Of a DNA stretch of 64,000 nt, positions 32,756-41,744 are shown piece by piece; positions within the stretch are counted from its first letter, which is position 1, and every line of letters begins with the position of its first letter. The stretch spans positions 744,001-808,000 of the forward strand of contig CANNCA010000001.1 in assembly GCA_947503005.1 (NCBI GenBank), in the 5' to 3' direction. The notes beneath the pieces were generated by a model. The model was not told the DNA's origin, did not search any database, and was given only the letters and a program-made list of their open reading frames with translations. The translations under genes were made by a program, and so were the position numbers. The DNA is from an uncultured Flavobacteriaceae bacterium (GTDB lineage: Bacteria; Bacteroidota; Bacteroidia; Flavobacteriales; Flavobacteriaceae).

Positions 32756-34566
32756 AAAAAGTAATCATAGTATTGATTGTTGTACTAAGTTTTTCCTGTA
32801 TGACCAAAGAAAAGGAAATGCCACTTGCAGAATATCAACAATGGCACACCATTACCTTGCCTTTTGTGGGCCCTCAGACTTCTGAAAGCGCAGCAGAGAA
32901 TCCGTTTTTGAATTATAGGCTGACCGTTGAGTTTCATCATAAGGATGTAAAATACAGCGTCCGTGGATTTTTTGCCGCCGATGGTAATGCGGCGGAAACA
33001 AGCGCAACTTCCGGTAGTGTTTGGCAAGTTCGTTTTACACCCGACAAATTAGGAAAATGGAGTTATTCAGCACATTTGGACAAAGGGGATAATATTGCTT
33101 TAATAGAGGGTGGGGGTACACCCGTTGAGATAAAAAATGCAGCTGGGGAGTTTATGGTCATTCCTTCGGATAAAAAAGGTGCTGATTTTCGGGCACACGG
33201 TCGTCTGGTAACTGACAAAGGTTATTTCAGGTTTAAAGACTCCGGGAAGTACTGGCTCAAAGGAGGCGCCGATAGTCCTGAAAATTTGCTTGCTTTTGAG
33301 GATTTTGATGACACCTATCGAATGCAAAGTATGAACGAAGACGGTGAGGCCAAAACCAACGATAGCATCCACAGTTATGAGCCTCACTTAAAAGATTGGC
33401 AAGATGGAGACCCTACTTGGAAAGAAGGTCAGGGTAAAGGCTTAATTGGTGCCATGAACTATTTGGCCTCGAAAGGTATGAATGTTGCTTATTTTTTGAC
33501 ACTGAATATTAAAGGCGATGGAAAAGATGTTTGGCCGTATGTGACACCCGATGATTTTATGCGCTTCGATGTGAGTAAATTGGATCAATGGGAAATTGTT
33601 TTTCAGCATATGCAATCCAAAGGAATTCTGTTGCACATGGTACTACAGGAAACTGAAAATGAAACCATTTTGGATAATGGTGATACGGGACCCTTGCGGC
33701 AACTCTATTTCCGCGAATTAATGGCACGCTTCGGACATCATTTGGGCATTAATTTTAATTTGGGAGAAGAAAATGGGTATGCCGAATTCACACCTATTTC
33801 GCAAAACGATTCTCAACGAAAATCGATGACCGACTTTCTAACTGAAATAGACCCTTATGACCACCCCATTTTGTTGCACACGCATTCACACGAACCGTAC
33901 AGAGGTATTATTCTGGATTCCATCTTAGGGTTTAAAAATCTTGATGGACTTTCATTACAAGTGGATAAACGTGAAGGTGCTGCGGAAGTAGTTTCGACAT
34001 GGAAGCAAAAATCAGAACGTGCAGGCCATAACTGGATGATTACTATGGATGAAATCGGCATGTGGCATACAGGTGCGCAGTCAGATTCTATAACTCCTAA
34101 TCATGATTCATTGCGACGTTATGTGCTTTGGGGAACTTTGTTATCGGGTGCTGCCGGAGTTGAATGGTATTTTGGCGCCAATAATCGCTATAATGATTTG
34201 AATACGGAAGATTGGAGAACGCGGGATCGTTTGTGGGAATTGACCAAACACGCTTTGGACTTTTTTCAAAATCATTTACCGTATTGGGAGATGCGACCGG
34301 ACCATAATTTGGTAGAACCTCTCGGAGCCTACTGTTTTATGAAGAATGGGGAAGTATATGCCATCTACCTCCCAGATTCCAATGAACACACCCTGAATCT
34401 TGGCGCCACAAGAAATACATTTGAAGTGAAATGGTTCGACCCCTTAACAGGTGGCGATTTACAGACCGGTTCCCTTGAAAGCATTGAAGGTGGCCGTGTT
34501 GTGTCCTTAGGGTTTCCACCTTCTATGGGTCAAGACTGGATAGTTCTTTTGCGACGAATAGAATAA
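32752..34566 (+). CDS. DUF5060 glycoside-hydrolase-like lipoprotein
   Basis: A 604-residue lipoprotein (lipobox VLSFSC, Cys near residue 16). An N-terminal beta domain (DUF5060, about 25-120) reads LTVEFHHKDVKYSVRGFFAADG and RFTPDKLGKWSYSAH. A central TIM-barrel-like domain follows, with YWLKGGADSPENLLAF, GVAYFLTLNIKGDG-like and MARFGHHLGINFNLGEENGY, whose Glu pair is a candidate acid/base. The C-terminus (YLPDSNEHTLNL ... VKWFDPLTGG) is a DUF5605/collagen-binding-type beta domain. Related proteins degrade marine or plant polysaccharides at the cell surface. Its distance of 1.7 kb from the sialidase-like gene on the same strand suggests the same catabolic locus. Confidence 0.75.
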   Translation: MKKVIIVLIVVLSFSCMTKEKEMPLAEYQQWHTITLPFVGPQTSESAAENPFLNYRLTVEFHHKDVKYSVRGFFAADGNAAETSATSGSVWQVRFTPDKLGKWSYSAHLDKGDNIALIEGGGTPVEIKNAAGEFMVIPSDKKGADFRAHGRLVTDKGYFRFKDSGKYWLKGGADSPENLLAFEDFDDTYRMQSMNEDGEAKTNDSIHSYEPHLKDWQDGDPTWKEGQGKGLIGAMNYLASKGMNVAYFLTLNIKGDGKDVWPYVTPDDFMRFDVSKLDQWEIVFQHMQSKGILLHMVLQETENETILDNGDTGPLRQLYFRELMARFGHHLGINFNLGEENGYAEFTPISQNDSQRKSMTDFLTEIDPYDHPILLHTHSHEPYRGIILDSILGFKNLDGLSLQVDKREGAAEVVSTWKQKSERAGHNWMITMDEIGMWHTGAQSDSITPNHDSLRRYVLWGTLLSGAAGVEWYFGANNRYNDLNTEDWRTRDRLWELTKHALDFFQNHLPYWEMRPDHNLVEPLGAYCFMKNGEVYAIYLPDSNEHTLNLGATRNTFEVKWFDPLTGGDLQTGSLESIEGGRVVSLGFPPSMGQDWIVLLRRIE

Positions 34567-34595
34567 CACAATGTAATGGGTCGGCCAAAACGATT

Positions 34596-34603
34596 TAATT
34601 TTG
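34596..34603 (+). promoter_or_regulatory. Possible -7 element TAATTTTG upstream of the Hpt-like gene
   Basis: TAnnTTTG match 120 bases before the start at 34723, with no TTG at the usual distance. The rest of the 157-base space shows nothing else. Confidence 0.25.
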
Positions 34604-34722
34604 CGAAGTATTTGAATATAAGTAGGATAATTCTTACATTTACATATTATTGAATTTTAATATGTAGTTGAACTAGTCTTCTCTTCTTAATTGCAGAACG
34701 CTGTTCAATCCCAATTCTAAGT

Positions 34723-35064
34723 ATGAATATCTCTGACAAATATTTGGAGGAAGTTCCAAATTACTCTTATGTAAAGTCGCTTGCCAAGGCCGATTTTGCT
34801 TTTCAACAAAATTTTATTAAGATACTTAAAGAAGAATACACTATTGATTCATTGGCCTATCTATATCACGTTAAAATTGAAGAACCGAGGGCTGCATCAG
34901 AAATTGTCAATAAGTTAAAATATACCTTCAGCTTTCTGAGTATGACCCAAGCTTATAAATTTGCGGAACTGCATCAAGAGAAACTAAGAGTGGGAGATGA
35001 GAGTCTGCATAATCAGTTTACAAAGATTCTTGTTACTATTCATCAATTTCTGAGTAAAAACTAG
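34723..35064 (+). CDS. Hpt-like four-helix protein lacking the phospho-His
   Basis: A 113-residue all-helical protein. SEIVNKLKYTFSFLSMTQAY occupies the position of the Hpt motif (A-x-H-K-L-K-x-x-x-x-x-L-G-M), and the preceding ALYHVKIEEP-like turn fits as well, but the phosphorylatable His is Asn. If the alignment is right, it could bind a histidine kinase or response regulator without carrying phosphate, as an anti-adaptor. The alternative is an unrelated helical bundle. It stands alone and is convergent with the DUF4407 gene. Confidence 0.5.
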   Translation: MNISDKYLEEVPNYSYVKSLAKADFAFQQNFIKILKEEYTIDSLAYLYHVKIEEPRAASEIVNKLKYTFSFLSMTQAYKFAELHQEKLRVGDESLHNQFTKILVTIHQFLSKN

Positions 35065-35084
35065 AGAGCTTTTTTCTGTTTACA

Positions 35085-36185
35085 CTATAAACTCTTTATT
35101 TGTAAATCTTGAAAAGCATCCGCTTGTAGTTTGAGTAGTTCTTCAGCCTTTTGCTTTTTATAGGCGTAAACAGCTTCTTCATCCGCAATTTCACCATAAA
35201 TCTTTTCATTTAATGCGGTGTCAGTTGACAATACTTGTTCGCGCTGTTGTACTTTTTGCATCACCCATGTTTTCAAGACACTTTCCTCGTCCTCCAGTTT
35301 CAAATCGTACTCCCCTTTTGGAGCTAAAAGCTTTGCGATAATGGGAGAGGTTTCAATAGCCAGGAATAATAAAAAGATAAAAAAGGATGGTAACCAGGGT
35401 AGTTTATCCAAAGCATTTATTCGTGCCATGAGTCCGTCGAAACCATCAATTATGGGTTGTGAATTTTTGACCACTTCTGCATATTCGGTATTCAGACCTG
35501 CGATTTGGGTTTCGATTCCCAATATTTTTCCCGAGTTGGTCTCTTTCAATTGCTGCAGCTCTGTCAATGCAGCATCATGTTTTTCTCGTTTTTCTTTATA
35601 GACGGGGCCTTTACCTAAAAGTAGGGTGCCGGCCGTACCTTCGGCTTCCGTAATGTAAGTATCATATAATGCATTGGTCTCGGCTTCCTTAACTGCGATT
35701 TCAGATTTTAAAGCAACAATATCTTGATGCAATTTTTCGACAGCTGGCGTGTATTGCAATGCCAGTTGTTCTTTGTTGGCAAGAGTCATTTCATTTTTCT
35801 CTTCCAGAAGAACTTGATTGATTTCCTTTTCGAAAATCTTCATTTCCAAGGGTTTTGAAATTACAACGGCAATTATAACCGCGAGGATGATTCGTGGAGT
35901 GGCTTGTATAAGTTCATTACTAAAACTGTTTCTTTTCTTGATGGTCGAAACAATGAAGCGGTCCAGGTTGAAAATTAAGAGTCCCCAGATCAATCCGAAG
36001 AAAATAGCCGTAATCAGATTATCAAAAACTGTATACAAGGCATAACTACTGGCGATAAATGCCATCACAGCAGTAAAAAAGACAGTGGCACCGATACCGG
36101 CATATTTATTTTGTTCGCCTTCAGAACAGGTTTTTAAAATTGCGGAATCTGCTCCTGAGCAGAGAATGAAGAATGATTGTAGCAT
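35085..36185 (-). CDS. DUF4407 membrane protein with coiled coil
   Basis: The 366-residue protein opens with the DUF4407 block LCSGADSAILKTC near residues 8-20, followed by two helices (VFFTAVMAFIASSYALYTVFD and LITAIFFGLIWGLLIFNLDRF) and a third at about 90-110. A long coiled coil (130-245) precedes a fourth helix near 265-285 (LPSFFIFLLFLAIETSPIIAK). The coiled coil is probably periplasmic and extended. The family is widespread in Bacteroidetes and phage-linked genomes; its role is unknown. Confidence 0.82.
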   Translation of the reverse strand: MLQSFFILCSGADSAILKTCSEGEQNKYAGIGATVFFTAVMAFIASSYALYTVFDNLITAIFFGLIWGLLIFNLDRFIVSTIKKRNSFSNELIQATPRIILAVIIAVVISKPLEMKIFEKEINQVLLEEKNEMTLANKEQLALQYTPAVEKLHQDIVALKSEIAVKEAETNALYDTYITEAEGTAGTLLLGKGPVYKEKREKHDAALTELQQLKETNSGKILGIETQIAGLNTEYAEVVKNSQPIIDGFDGLMARINALDKLPWLPSFFIFLLFLAIETSPIIAKLLAPKGEYDLKLEDEESVLKTWVMQKVQQREQVLSTDTALNEKIYGEIADEEAVYAYKKQKAEELLKLQADAFQDLQIKSL

Positions 36186-36274
36186 TGTGTTTTGATTTGA
36201 ATGATGAATTGACCACTGTACTTATAAGGGTAACTTGCTTTTAGATGATATTAGTATAGACAACTTCATTTTTG

Positions 36275-36305
36275 TTACAAAAAAAGCCTTCATTTGGAAG
36301 GCTTT
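36275..36305 (-). terminator. Rho-independent terminator of the second BlaI/M56 operon
   Basis: A perfect 9-bp stem, aaagccttc (36283-36291) and gaaggcttt (36297-36305), with a 5-base loop. Read on the minus strand it is followed by a T-run and lies 25 bases after the M56 stop. Confidence 0.75.
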
Positions 36306-36329
36306 GTGTCAATTTTAAACTCGTATTTA

Positions 36330-38357
36330 CTAAAAATGAGTATCGATTTTTACAACGGGAGTTTCGTTGTTCTTTTTAGAGATGTCCAGACTTAAATCCT
36401 TATCCTTCTTTAAAATAGAAATGGCCTCGTCAGATGTGATTTTTTTCTTTTTGTAATAAAAAGTAGCACCCTGTTTTGCCATTTCAATGGCATGATCTAA
36501 AGGAGTTTGAGGTTCTGGTGGGGTCGGCGGCAAGTATATTATATTAGTCTCTCCTTTTATGTAATTATTTGGATGGTCATTCGGGTCTTGTTGTGCTATA
36601 GTTTCTTCAATAATCTGTTCAGCAAATTCTTCGTTGCTTAAGTTAGGCGCTGGTGGTGGAGGCGGAATATTGCTTTTCTCCCCTTTCTTTACTTTGGGCG
36701 CTTTTGCGGCCTTTGGCGCTTTGGGTGCTGCTGGCGGATCAGGCATTGGTGGAAAATCAGGAAAAGGCTCTGCATCTGCTTTTTGCTTTTCTGACATTAA
36801 ACCATAGATATGTTCCAATCGCTCAACGTCTTTCTTTTTGATTTGAATACTCCTACTTTGTGAAAGCATGTTATTGTATTTTTTTGCTAAGGCGTTGTAT
36901 TCTGACATTAGTTTTCTTGAAGCGCCGTCTTGCGAGTTCTTAGGAAGGCATTCTGGAAAAGGCTGTGCATTTCCCTTTTGCTCTTCGTTCATATTTCTAA
37001 AGACCGTCTCAAGAATTTTTAAGTCGGACAAGGGAATTTCTCTTTCATCTATCGGAATGGCATTATATTTTTTTGCTAGGGCATTGTATCGTGCAATTTG
37101 CTTAGGTGTCACGTTTTGAAAGGGAGAAACCAGCGACATCTTATTGGTGGTCAATTTAATGGTTCCTGAGTCAACATCAATTTCTTCTTTATATTCACTT
37201 TCTGGCATAATGTATTCTTCAGAAAAAACATTGATGGTTGTCGGTTTCACTTTTTCAAGTTCCTTGTTGAGTTGGCTTAGAAATTTCGATTGGAGGGCTT
37301 CAGGGGTAGCAATCTCAATCTTCAAAATTGCTCCACTTTCTTTAGTAGACGTAATCTCCAAAATTTTTGAGGCGATGTTTTCTAGCTTAATGGGGTTCTC
37401 CTTTAGCCAAATTTCATTGTTGTTTTTAATGTCAATGCGAATAGTTATTGATGGAGGTGTGGCTTCTACTTCTATTGATTTTGTTTCACTAAAACCTAGC
37501 AGCAATATGGCGAGTAAAGGCAATAACAATAAACTTCGTAGTAAAACTGCTTTTTTTGATGTGTGTGTTTTCATGACTGTAAATCGTTTTTTGATTGATG
37601 AATAATTGATGGCATTAACCAATTCTGGCTGATACTTCTTTTGACTATCGGGTGATAAGTACGATAGTAGAGTATTTTGATAGGTAGTTTTGTCAATGTT
37701 ATTTTGAAGCACGGCTTGGTCCGCCAAGAATTCGTGATTGAGCTTTATCGCTTTTTTGACAAGAAAGACAACAGGATTGACCCAAAAAAGCACTTGGAGC
37801 AGTTCTACGAAAACAACATCCCAACTGTGTTTTTGCAGTGCGTGCGTTTCTTCGTGCAGCATAACTTCTTTGGGTATTTCGTTGGACTCCAACTTCTTTT
37901 TATTTAGAAAAATATACTTGAAAAAGGTATGGGGAGGAATTTTTTCCGAAAGTAAAACTTGGGTAAACCGTTCCCATCTTTGTTTGGGGTTCACGCGGAT
38001 TCTCCTTAAAATTTGAAAAAGGTTTTTGAGAAACTTTATCCCAAAAAATAGAAGTCCTAAGAAGTAGACCGTCCAAAGAATAGGGGCGATATCAAGAATG
38101 TCCGACTCCAATGCCGGGGGCACATTGATTATCTCATTAGTATGGGTTATCGGTTGTGATTCCGTGACAGTAAGATTTTGTGCTGGCACTTCAACATATT
38201 CGGTAAACACTATCGTGGGAACTGTCAAAGCGATAACTAATGATGCAAGTAAATAAAAACGCTTGAATACATGCATATTCTCTTTTTCGAGAAACAGTTT
38301 ATAGAACAGAAATAAAATGGCAAGACAGGCCGTGGATTTTAAAATATATACTAACAT
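36330..38357 (-). CDS. BlaR1-like M56 metallopeptidase with repeats and Pro-rich tail
   Basis: A 675-residue membrane protease. N-terminal helices are at 5-20, 33-52 and 92-110; the zinc motif HEETH is at 168-172 with the third ligand in HEF (near 209); and another helix lies at 272-289 (LLRSLLLLPLLAILLLGF). The periplasmic part carries two tandem repeats of about 47 residues, at 424-470 and 487-536, each starting YNALAKKYN and ending in an AQPFPE/AEPFPD motif. A Pro/Ala/Lys-rich stretch (537-580) and a TonB-like or energising tail follow. No penicillin-binding domain is present. It is paired with the upstream BlaI gene two bases away. Confidence 0.85.
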   Translation of the reverse strand: MLVYILKSTACLAILFLFYKLFLEKENMHVFKRFYLLASLVIALTVPTIVFTEYVEVPAQNLTVTESQPITHTNEIINVPPALESDILDIAPILWTVYFLGLLFFGIKFLKNLFQILRRIRVNPKQRWERFTQVLLSEKIPPHTFFKYIFLNKKKLESNEIPKEVMLHEETHALQKHSWDVVFVELLQVLFWVNPVVFLVKKAIKLNHEFLADQAVLQNNIDKTTYQNTLLSYLSPDSQKKYQPELVNAINYSSIKKRFTVMKTHTSKKAVLLRSLLLLPLLAILLLGFSETKSIEVEATPPSITIRIDIKNNNEIWLKENPIKLENIASKILEITSTKESGAILKIEIATPEALQSKFLSQLNKELEKVKPTTINVFSEEYIMPESEYKEEIDVDSGTIKLTTNKMSLVSPFQNVTPKQIARYNALAKKYNAIPIDEREIPLSDLKILETVFRNMNEEQKGNAQPFPECLPKNSQDGASRKLMSEYNALAKKYNNMLSQSRSIQIKKKDVERLEHIYGLMSEKQKADAEPFPDFPPMPDPPAAPKAPKAAKAPKVKKGEKSNIPPPPPAPNLSNEEFAEQIIEETIAQQDPNDHPNNYIKGETNIIYLPPTPPEPQTPLDHAIEMAKQGATFYYKKKKITSDEAISILKKDKDLSLDISKKNNETPVVKIDTHF

Positions 38358-38359
38358 GA

Positions 38360-38725
38360 TTATTTCTTTTTGATTTCGCTATCTATTAAAGCTTTTAACT
38401 CTTGAAGTTCTTCTTTGCTCAAATTGGTTTCTTGTGTGAAGAAAGAGGCAAATTGACCAGGACTGTCATTGAAAAAGTTTTTGATGAGTCCGTTGACGTG
38501 TTTGGAAAAGTAGTCCTTCTTTTTTACCAAAGGATGATACTCTCTAGACCGCCCTAAAGATTTGTAGGCAACAAAGCCTTTGTCCGTCATTCGTTTTAAA
38601 AGTGTCGCAACAGTTGTTGTAGCCGGCTTGGGTTCAGGGTAAGCATCCAACAGATCTTTCATGAAAGCTTTCTTTAGCTTCCAGAGGATGTTCATGAGTT
38701 CTTCTTCCGATTTTGATAGCTGCAT
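38360..38725 (-). CDS. BlaI/MecI-family repressor, second copy
   Basis: A 121-residue winged-helix repressor: MQLSKSEEELMNILWKLKKA, PKPATTTVATLLKRMTDKGF (recognition helix) and GRSREYHPLV (wing). It is a paralogue of the BlaI at 16931 but its recognition helix differs (ATTTVATLLKRM against AYNTVSTIVRIL), as do its putative operators. The operator array begins three bases upstream of its start codon, so repressor binding would also block the ribosome-binding region. It is cotranscribed with the M56 partner. Confidence 0.9.
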   Translation of the reverse strand: MQLSKSEEELMNILWKLKKAFMKDLLDAYPEPKPATTTVATLLKRMTDKGFVAYKSLGRSREYHPLVKKKDYFSKHVNGLIKNFFNDSPGQFASFFTQETNLSKEELQELKALIDSEIKKK

Positions 38726-38727
38726 AC

Positions 38728-38789
38728 TCTACAAATTTAGAATTAACTCTACAAACATAGAACAAATAATTGTATTCTACAAATGTAGA
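38728..38789 (-). promoter_or_regulatory. Triple BlaI operator with embedded promoter, second locus
   Basis: Three 14-bp dyads with the form TCTACA-N2-TGTAGA are at 38728-38741, 38748-38761 and 38776-38789; the last one is perfect, the others each have one or two changes. On the minus strand the -7 element TATGTTTG (38752-38759) lies within the middle dyad and a TTG (38780-38782) within the distal dyad, separated by 20 bases, as in a full flavobacterial promoter. A bound repressor would cover both promoter elements. Confidence 0.75.
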
Positions 38790-38932
38790 GTTAAAAAATC
38801 GGCTACTAAGTCAATAATGTGTGGCGGAGGTTGCATTTGCACGATGCAATAGAGCTGTAAGGCCAGAACTAAGGTCTGGTCGAAAAAGTCAGATAGAATT
38901 ACAAGATAATTCGGGAATAGGCTGGTAGCTTC

Positions 38933-39559
38933 CTATTTTTCGAGTTGCTTTGAGCTGGCCAAAATTGAAATTAAGGCTGTGAAAAGCCCTATTATCAAAA
39001 GCAAGTTCCCGTTTAGTATCCCAATTTCCCAATGAAGAATTATAAATAAGGAGGCCATTACTATATAAACAGTAGCAAGATCGGCAAGAATAAATGATAG
39101 GTCTTCTCTGCCAAAACTACTTAATAAGAGATTATTGTTCTGGGTGATATCTTGAAAGGATGTTACAATTTTTTTAATGTAAAGTATTAGAAAAGCGATG
39201 AGCGCCAACTTAGTGATCAACGTAAGTATATGTACATAAGGAAAACCAAAGAGGTTGAATGCATAATTACTTGAAAAAGAAATAATCAGCATAAGCCTGG
39301 CATAGTCTAGTGGAGTTCTTTGTTCTTTTTGAAATAATTGAATACTGAGAAAAATGACCATACCAACAGCTCCCACAATAATTAGGAAGGAGGGCATGAA
39401 TTTAAAAAGAGCGCTGAATACCGTAATGGAAATACTTAGCCTGAAAAACAAGGCGGTTTTTTGCTTAGAAATCGACATGGGAAATTTGTTTGCATAGTAG
39501 GTCAACCCATAACGGTACAAAATGGTTTCTAGTACCAAAAAGTGAAGTTTTACGACCAT
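38933..39559 (-). CDS. Multi-span membrane protein of unknown function
   Basis: A 208-residue hydrophobic protein with about six helices, for example FFRLSISITVFSALFKFM, FLIIVGAVGMVIFLSIQLF, LTLITKLALIAFLILYIKKI and LATVYIVMASLFIILHW. Short polar loops (QKEQRTPLDYAR and ITQNNNLLLSSFGRED) connect them. I see no catalytic or binding motif and do not recognise a family. It is divergent from the PhnA gene 51 bases away. A later start (MSISKQ, residue 28) is possible. Confidence 0.65.
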   Translation of the reverse strand: MVVKLHFLVLETILYRYGLTYYANKFPMSISKQKTALFFRLSISITVFSALFKFMPSFLIIVGAVGMVIFLSIQLFQKEQRTPLDYARLMLIISFSSNYAFNLFGFPYVHILTLITKLALIAFLILYIKKIVTSFQDITQNNNLLLSSFGREDLSFILADLATVYIVMASLFIILHWEIGILNGNLLLIIGLFTALISILASSKQLEK

Positions 39560-39583
39560 CTACCAACTTTAGCGATAAAATGA

Positions 39584-39591
39584 TAAGTTTG
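39584..39591 (+). promoter_or_regulatory. -7 promoter element TAAGTTTG of the PhnA gene
   Basis: Exact TAnnTTTG match 19 bases before the PhnA start codon. No TTG lies at the usual distance upstream. Confidence 0.45.
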
Positions 39592-39610
39592 CACGGATAA
39601 ATTAATAACA

Positions 39611-40189
39611 ATGAGTGTAATCGAGCAATTAAGTGATCGAAGTGGCGGACAGTGCGAACTATGTTCTGCCACTGATAACCTAAAGGTCTATGAGGTACCT
39701 CCAGTATCTACCGGAGGATTAGACGGAAGCCTTTTGGGTTGTGAACCATGTATCGAACAAATCGAAAAACGGAACACAATGGATGCGAATCATTGGCGTT
39801 GTTTGAACGATTGTATGTGGAGCGAGCACGATTCCGTCAAAGTGGTGGCTTGGCGAATGCTCAACCGTTTAAAATCCGAAGGCTGGTCTAGAGATTTATT
39901 GGAAATGTTGTATTTGGATGATGAAACTTTGGACTGGGCGAAAGCGACCGGAGAAGGATTAGCGGAGAACGAAAAAATAACTCATAGAGATGTAAACGGG
40001 GTAATTTTGGAAAACGATGATAGTGTTGTTCTTGTGAAAGACCTCAAAGTTAAAGGCTCAAGCATTGTTGCCAAACAAGGAACTGCAGTTCGCCGGATTT
40101 CGCTAGATCGCGAAAATGCCGAATATATCGAAGGTAAGGTTGGAGAACAGCAGATTGTCATTATTACGAAATATGTTAAGAAGATTTGA
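39611..40189 (+). CDS. PhnA-domain zinc-ribbon protein
   Basis: A 192-residue protein. The N-terminal zinc ribbon has two Cys pairs, GGQCELCSATDNL and LGCEPC (near residues 15-60). The C-terminal PhnA domain includes RDVNGVILENDDSVVLVKDL and VKGSSIVAKQGTAVRRISL, an SH3-like beta fold. Despite the name, PhnA proteins do not have a proven phosphonate role; the domain may bind protein or nucleic acid. It is monocistronic with its own promoter element. Confidence 0.85.
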   Translation: MSVIEQLSDRSGGQCELCSATDNLKVYEVPPVSTGGLDGSLLGCEPCIEQIEKRNTMDANHWRCLNDCMWSEHDSVKVVAWRMLNRLKSEGWSRDLLEMLYLDDETLDWAKATGEGLAENEKITHRDVNGVILENDDSVVLVKDLKVKGSSIVAKQGTAVRRISLDRENAEYIEGKVGEQQIVIITKYVKKI

Positions 40190-40246
40190 TTTTGGCTAGA
40201 AGCTAATAGTCTTGGCTCTTGTGTCGCAGCGGTCTTAAATCTTTTT

Positions 40247-41635
40247 CTATCTGTTCATCTCCGTAAAATACTTGTAGAAATACGGTATTGTTTCAATTCC
40301 TTTGAGGTAATTCCATACTCCAAAATGTTCGTTGGGGGAGTGGATAGCGTCGCTATCCAACCCGAAGCCCATTAAAATAGTTTTACTTTTCAATTCCTTT
40401 TCGAACAAAGCAACAATGGGAATACTGCCTCCGCTGCGCTGTGGAATCGGCTTTTTGCCAAAGGTGGTTTCGTAGGCTTTTGAGGCTGCTTGATAACCAA
40501 TGGTGTCAATAGGAGTTACATATCCTTGGCCACCATGATGGGGCGTAACTTTAACTTTGACTCCCTTGGGAGCGATGTTTTCGAAATGTTCTTTAAACAG
40601 CTCTGTGATTTCCTTCCAATCTTGATGCGGTACCAAGCGCATAGAAATTTTGGCATAGGCTTTACTAGCGATTACTGTTTTGGCGCCTTCGCCAATGTAA
40701 CCGCCCCAGATGCCATTTACATCTAAAGTTGGTCTGATAGAATTGCGTTCATTGGTGGTGTATCCCTTCTCTCCATAAACGGTCTCGATTTCCAAGGCAT
40801 CTTGATAGTCCTTTAAAGAAAAAGGAGCTTTTGCCATTTCGGCCCTTTCTTCGTTTGAAAGTTCTTCAACCTTAGCATAAAAACCGGGAATGGTAATGTG
40901 GTTATTATCATCATGCAAACTTGAAATCATTTTCGTAAGAATATTTATCGGGTTTGCAACCGCTCCACCATATAATCCCGAATGTAAATCTCTATTTGGC
41001 CCAGTTACTTCGACTTCTACGTAGCTTAAACCTCGTAATCCGGTAGTAATGGATGGCACGTCATTGGCAATCATTCCCGTATCGGAAATTAAAATAATAT
41101 CATTAGCTAATTTTTCTTTGTTGTTGGCTACATAAACAGCCAAGTTATTACTGCCCACTTCTTCTTCACCTTCAATCATAAATTTCACGTTACAGGGCAG
41201 CTGGTCATTCTTCACCATATACTCCAATGCTTTGACATGCATGTACATCTGTCCCTTATCGTCACAAGATCCACGGGCGAAAATCGCACCTTCGGGATGA
41301 ATTTCTGTTTTCTTAATCACGGGTTCATACGGTGGGGAATCCCATAATTCTAGTGGATCGGCAGGTTGTACATCATAATGTCCGTAAACCAGCACCGAAG
41401 GCAATTTTACATCGATAATTTTTTCACCATAAACGATTGGGTAACCTTCAGTTTCATGAATTTCCGATACATCACAACCCGCTTCAAGCAATGCTTTTTG
41501 AACCGCTTCGGCGGTATTGAGAACATCTTGCGAAAAAGCAGGGTCCGCACTTACTGAAGGTATCTTTAAAAGCTCACAAAGCTCATTTATAAAACGTTCT
41601 TTGTTTTGTGTGATATATTCCTTTGGGTCTTGCAT
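40247..41635 (-). CDS. M20-family dipeptidase
   Basis: A 462-residue dinuclear zinc peptidase. VLVYGHYDVQPADP (near residue 82) and GSCDDKGQMYMH (near 122) supply ligands and the catalytic Asp, MIEGEEEVGS (near 159) holds the general-base Glu pair, and a dimerisation domain lies at about 205-360. The end SGGSIPIVALFE and DAIHSPNEHFGVW completes the M20 pattern. No signal peptide is seen, so it cleaves dipeptides in the cytoplasm. It lies just left of the tRNA-Leu and is the last chromosomal gene before the second island. Confidence 0.9.
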   Translation of the reverse strand: MQDPKEYITQNKERFINELCELLKIPSVSADPAFSQDVLNTAEAVQKALLEAGCDVSEIHETEGYPIVYGEKIIDVKLPSVLVYGHYDVQPADPLELWDSPPYEPVIKKTEIHPEGAIFARGSCDDKGQMYMHVKALEYMVKNDQLPCNVKFMIEGEEEVGSNNLAVYVANNKEKLANDIILISDTGMIANDVPSITTGLRGLSYVEVEVTGPNRDLHSGLYGGAVANPINILTKMISSLHDDNNHITIPGFYAKVEELSNEERAEMAKAPFSLKDYQDALEIETVYGEKGYTTNERNSIRPTLDVNGIWGGYIGEGAKTVIASKAYAKISMRLVPHQDWKEITELFKEHFENIAPKGVKVKVTPHHGGQGYVTPIDTIGYQAASKAYETTFGKKPIPQRSGGSIPIVALFEKELKSKTILMGFGLDSDAIHSPNEHFGVWNYLKGIETIPYFYKYFTEMNR

Positions 41636-41715
41636 TCCGATTTTTGTTTATCAGTTATTAAAATTACAAAAAGAACTTTTGGGCATCTATTATTTAAAGA
41701 ATTGATTTTTTAATT

Positions 41716-41723
41716 TATATTTG
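41716..41723 (+). promoter_or_regulatory. -7 promoter element TATATTTG of tRNA-Leu
   Basis: Exact TAnnTTTG match 21 bases before the mature tRNA start; the initiation point would be near 41730. No well-spaced TTG is visible upstream. Confidence 0.5.
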
Positions 41724-41744
41724 CAGCCCGAATTATTGGGATAT

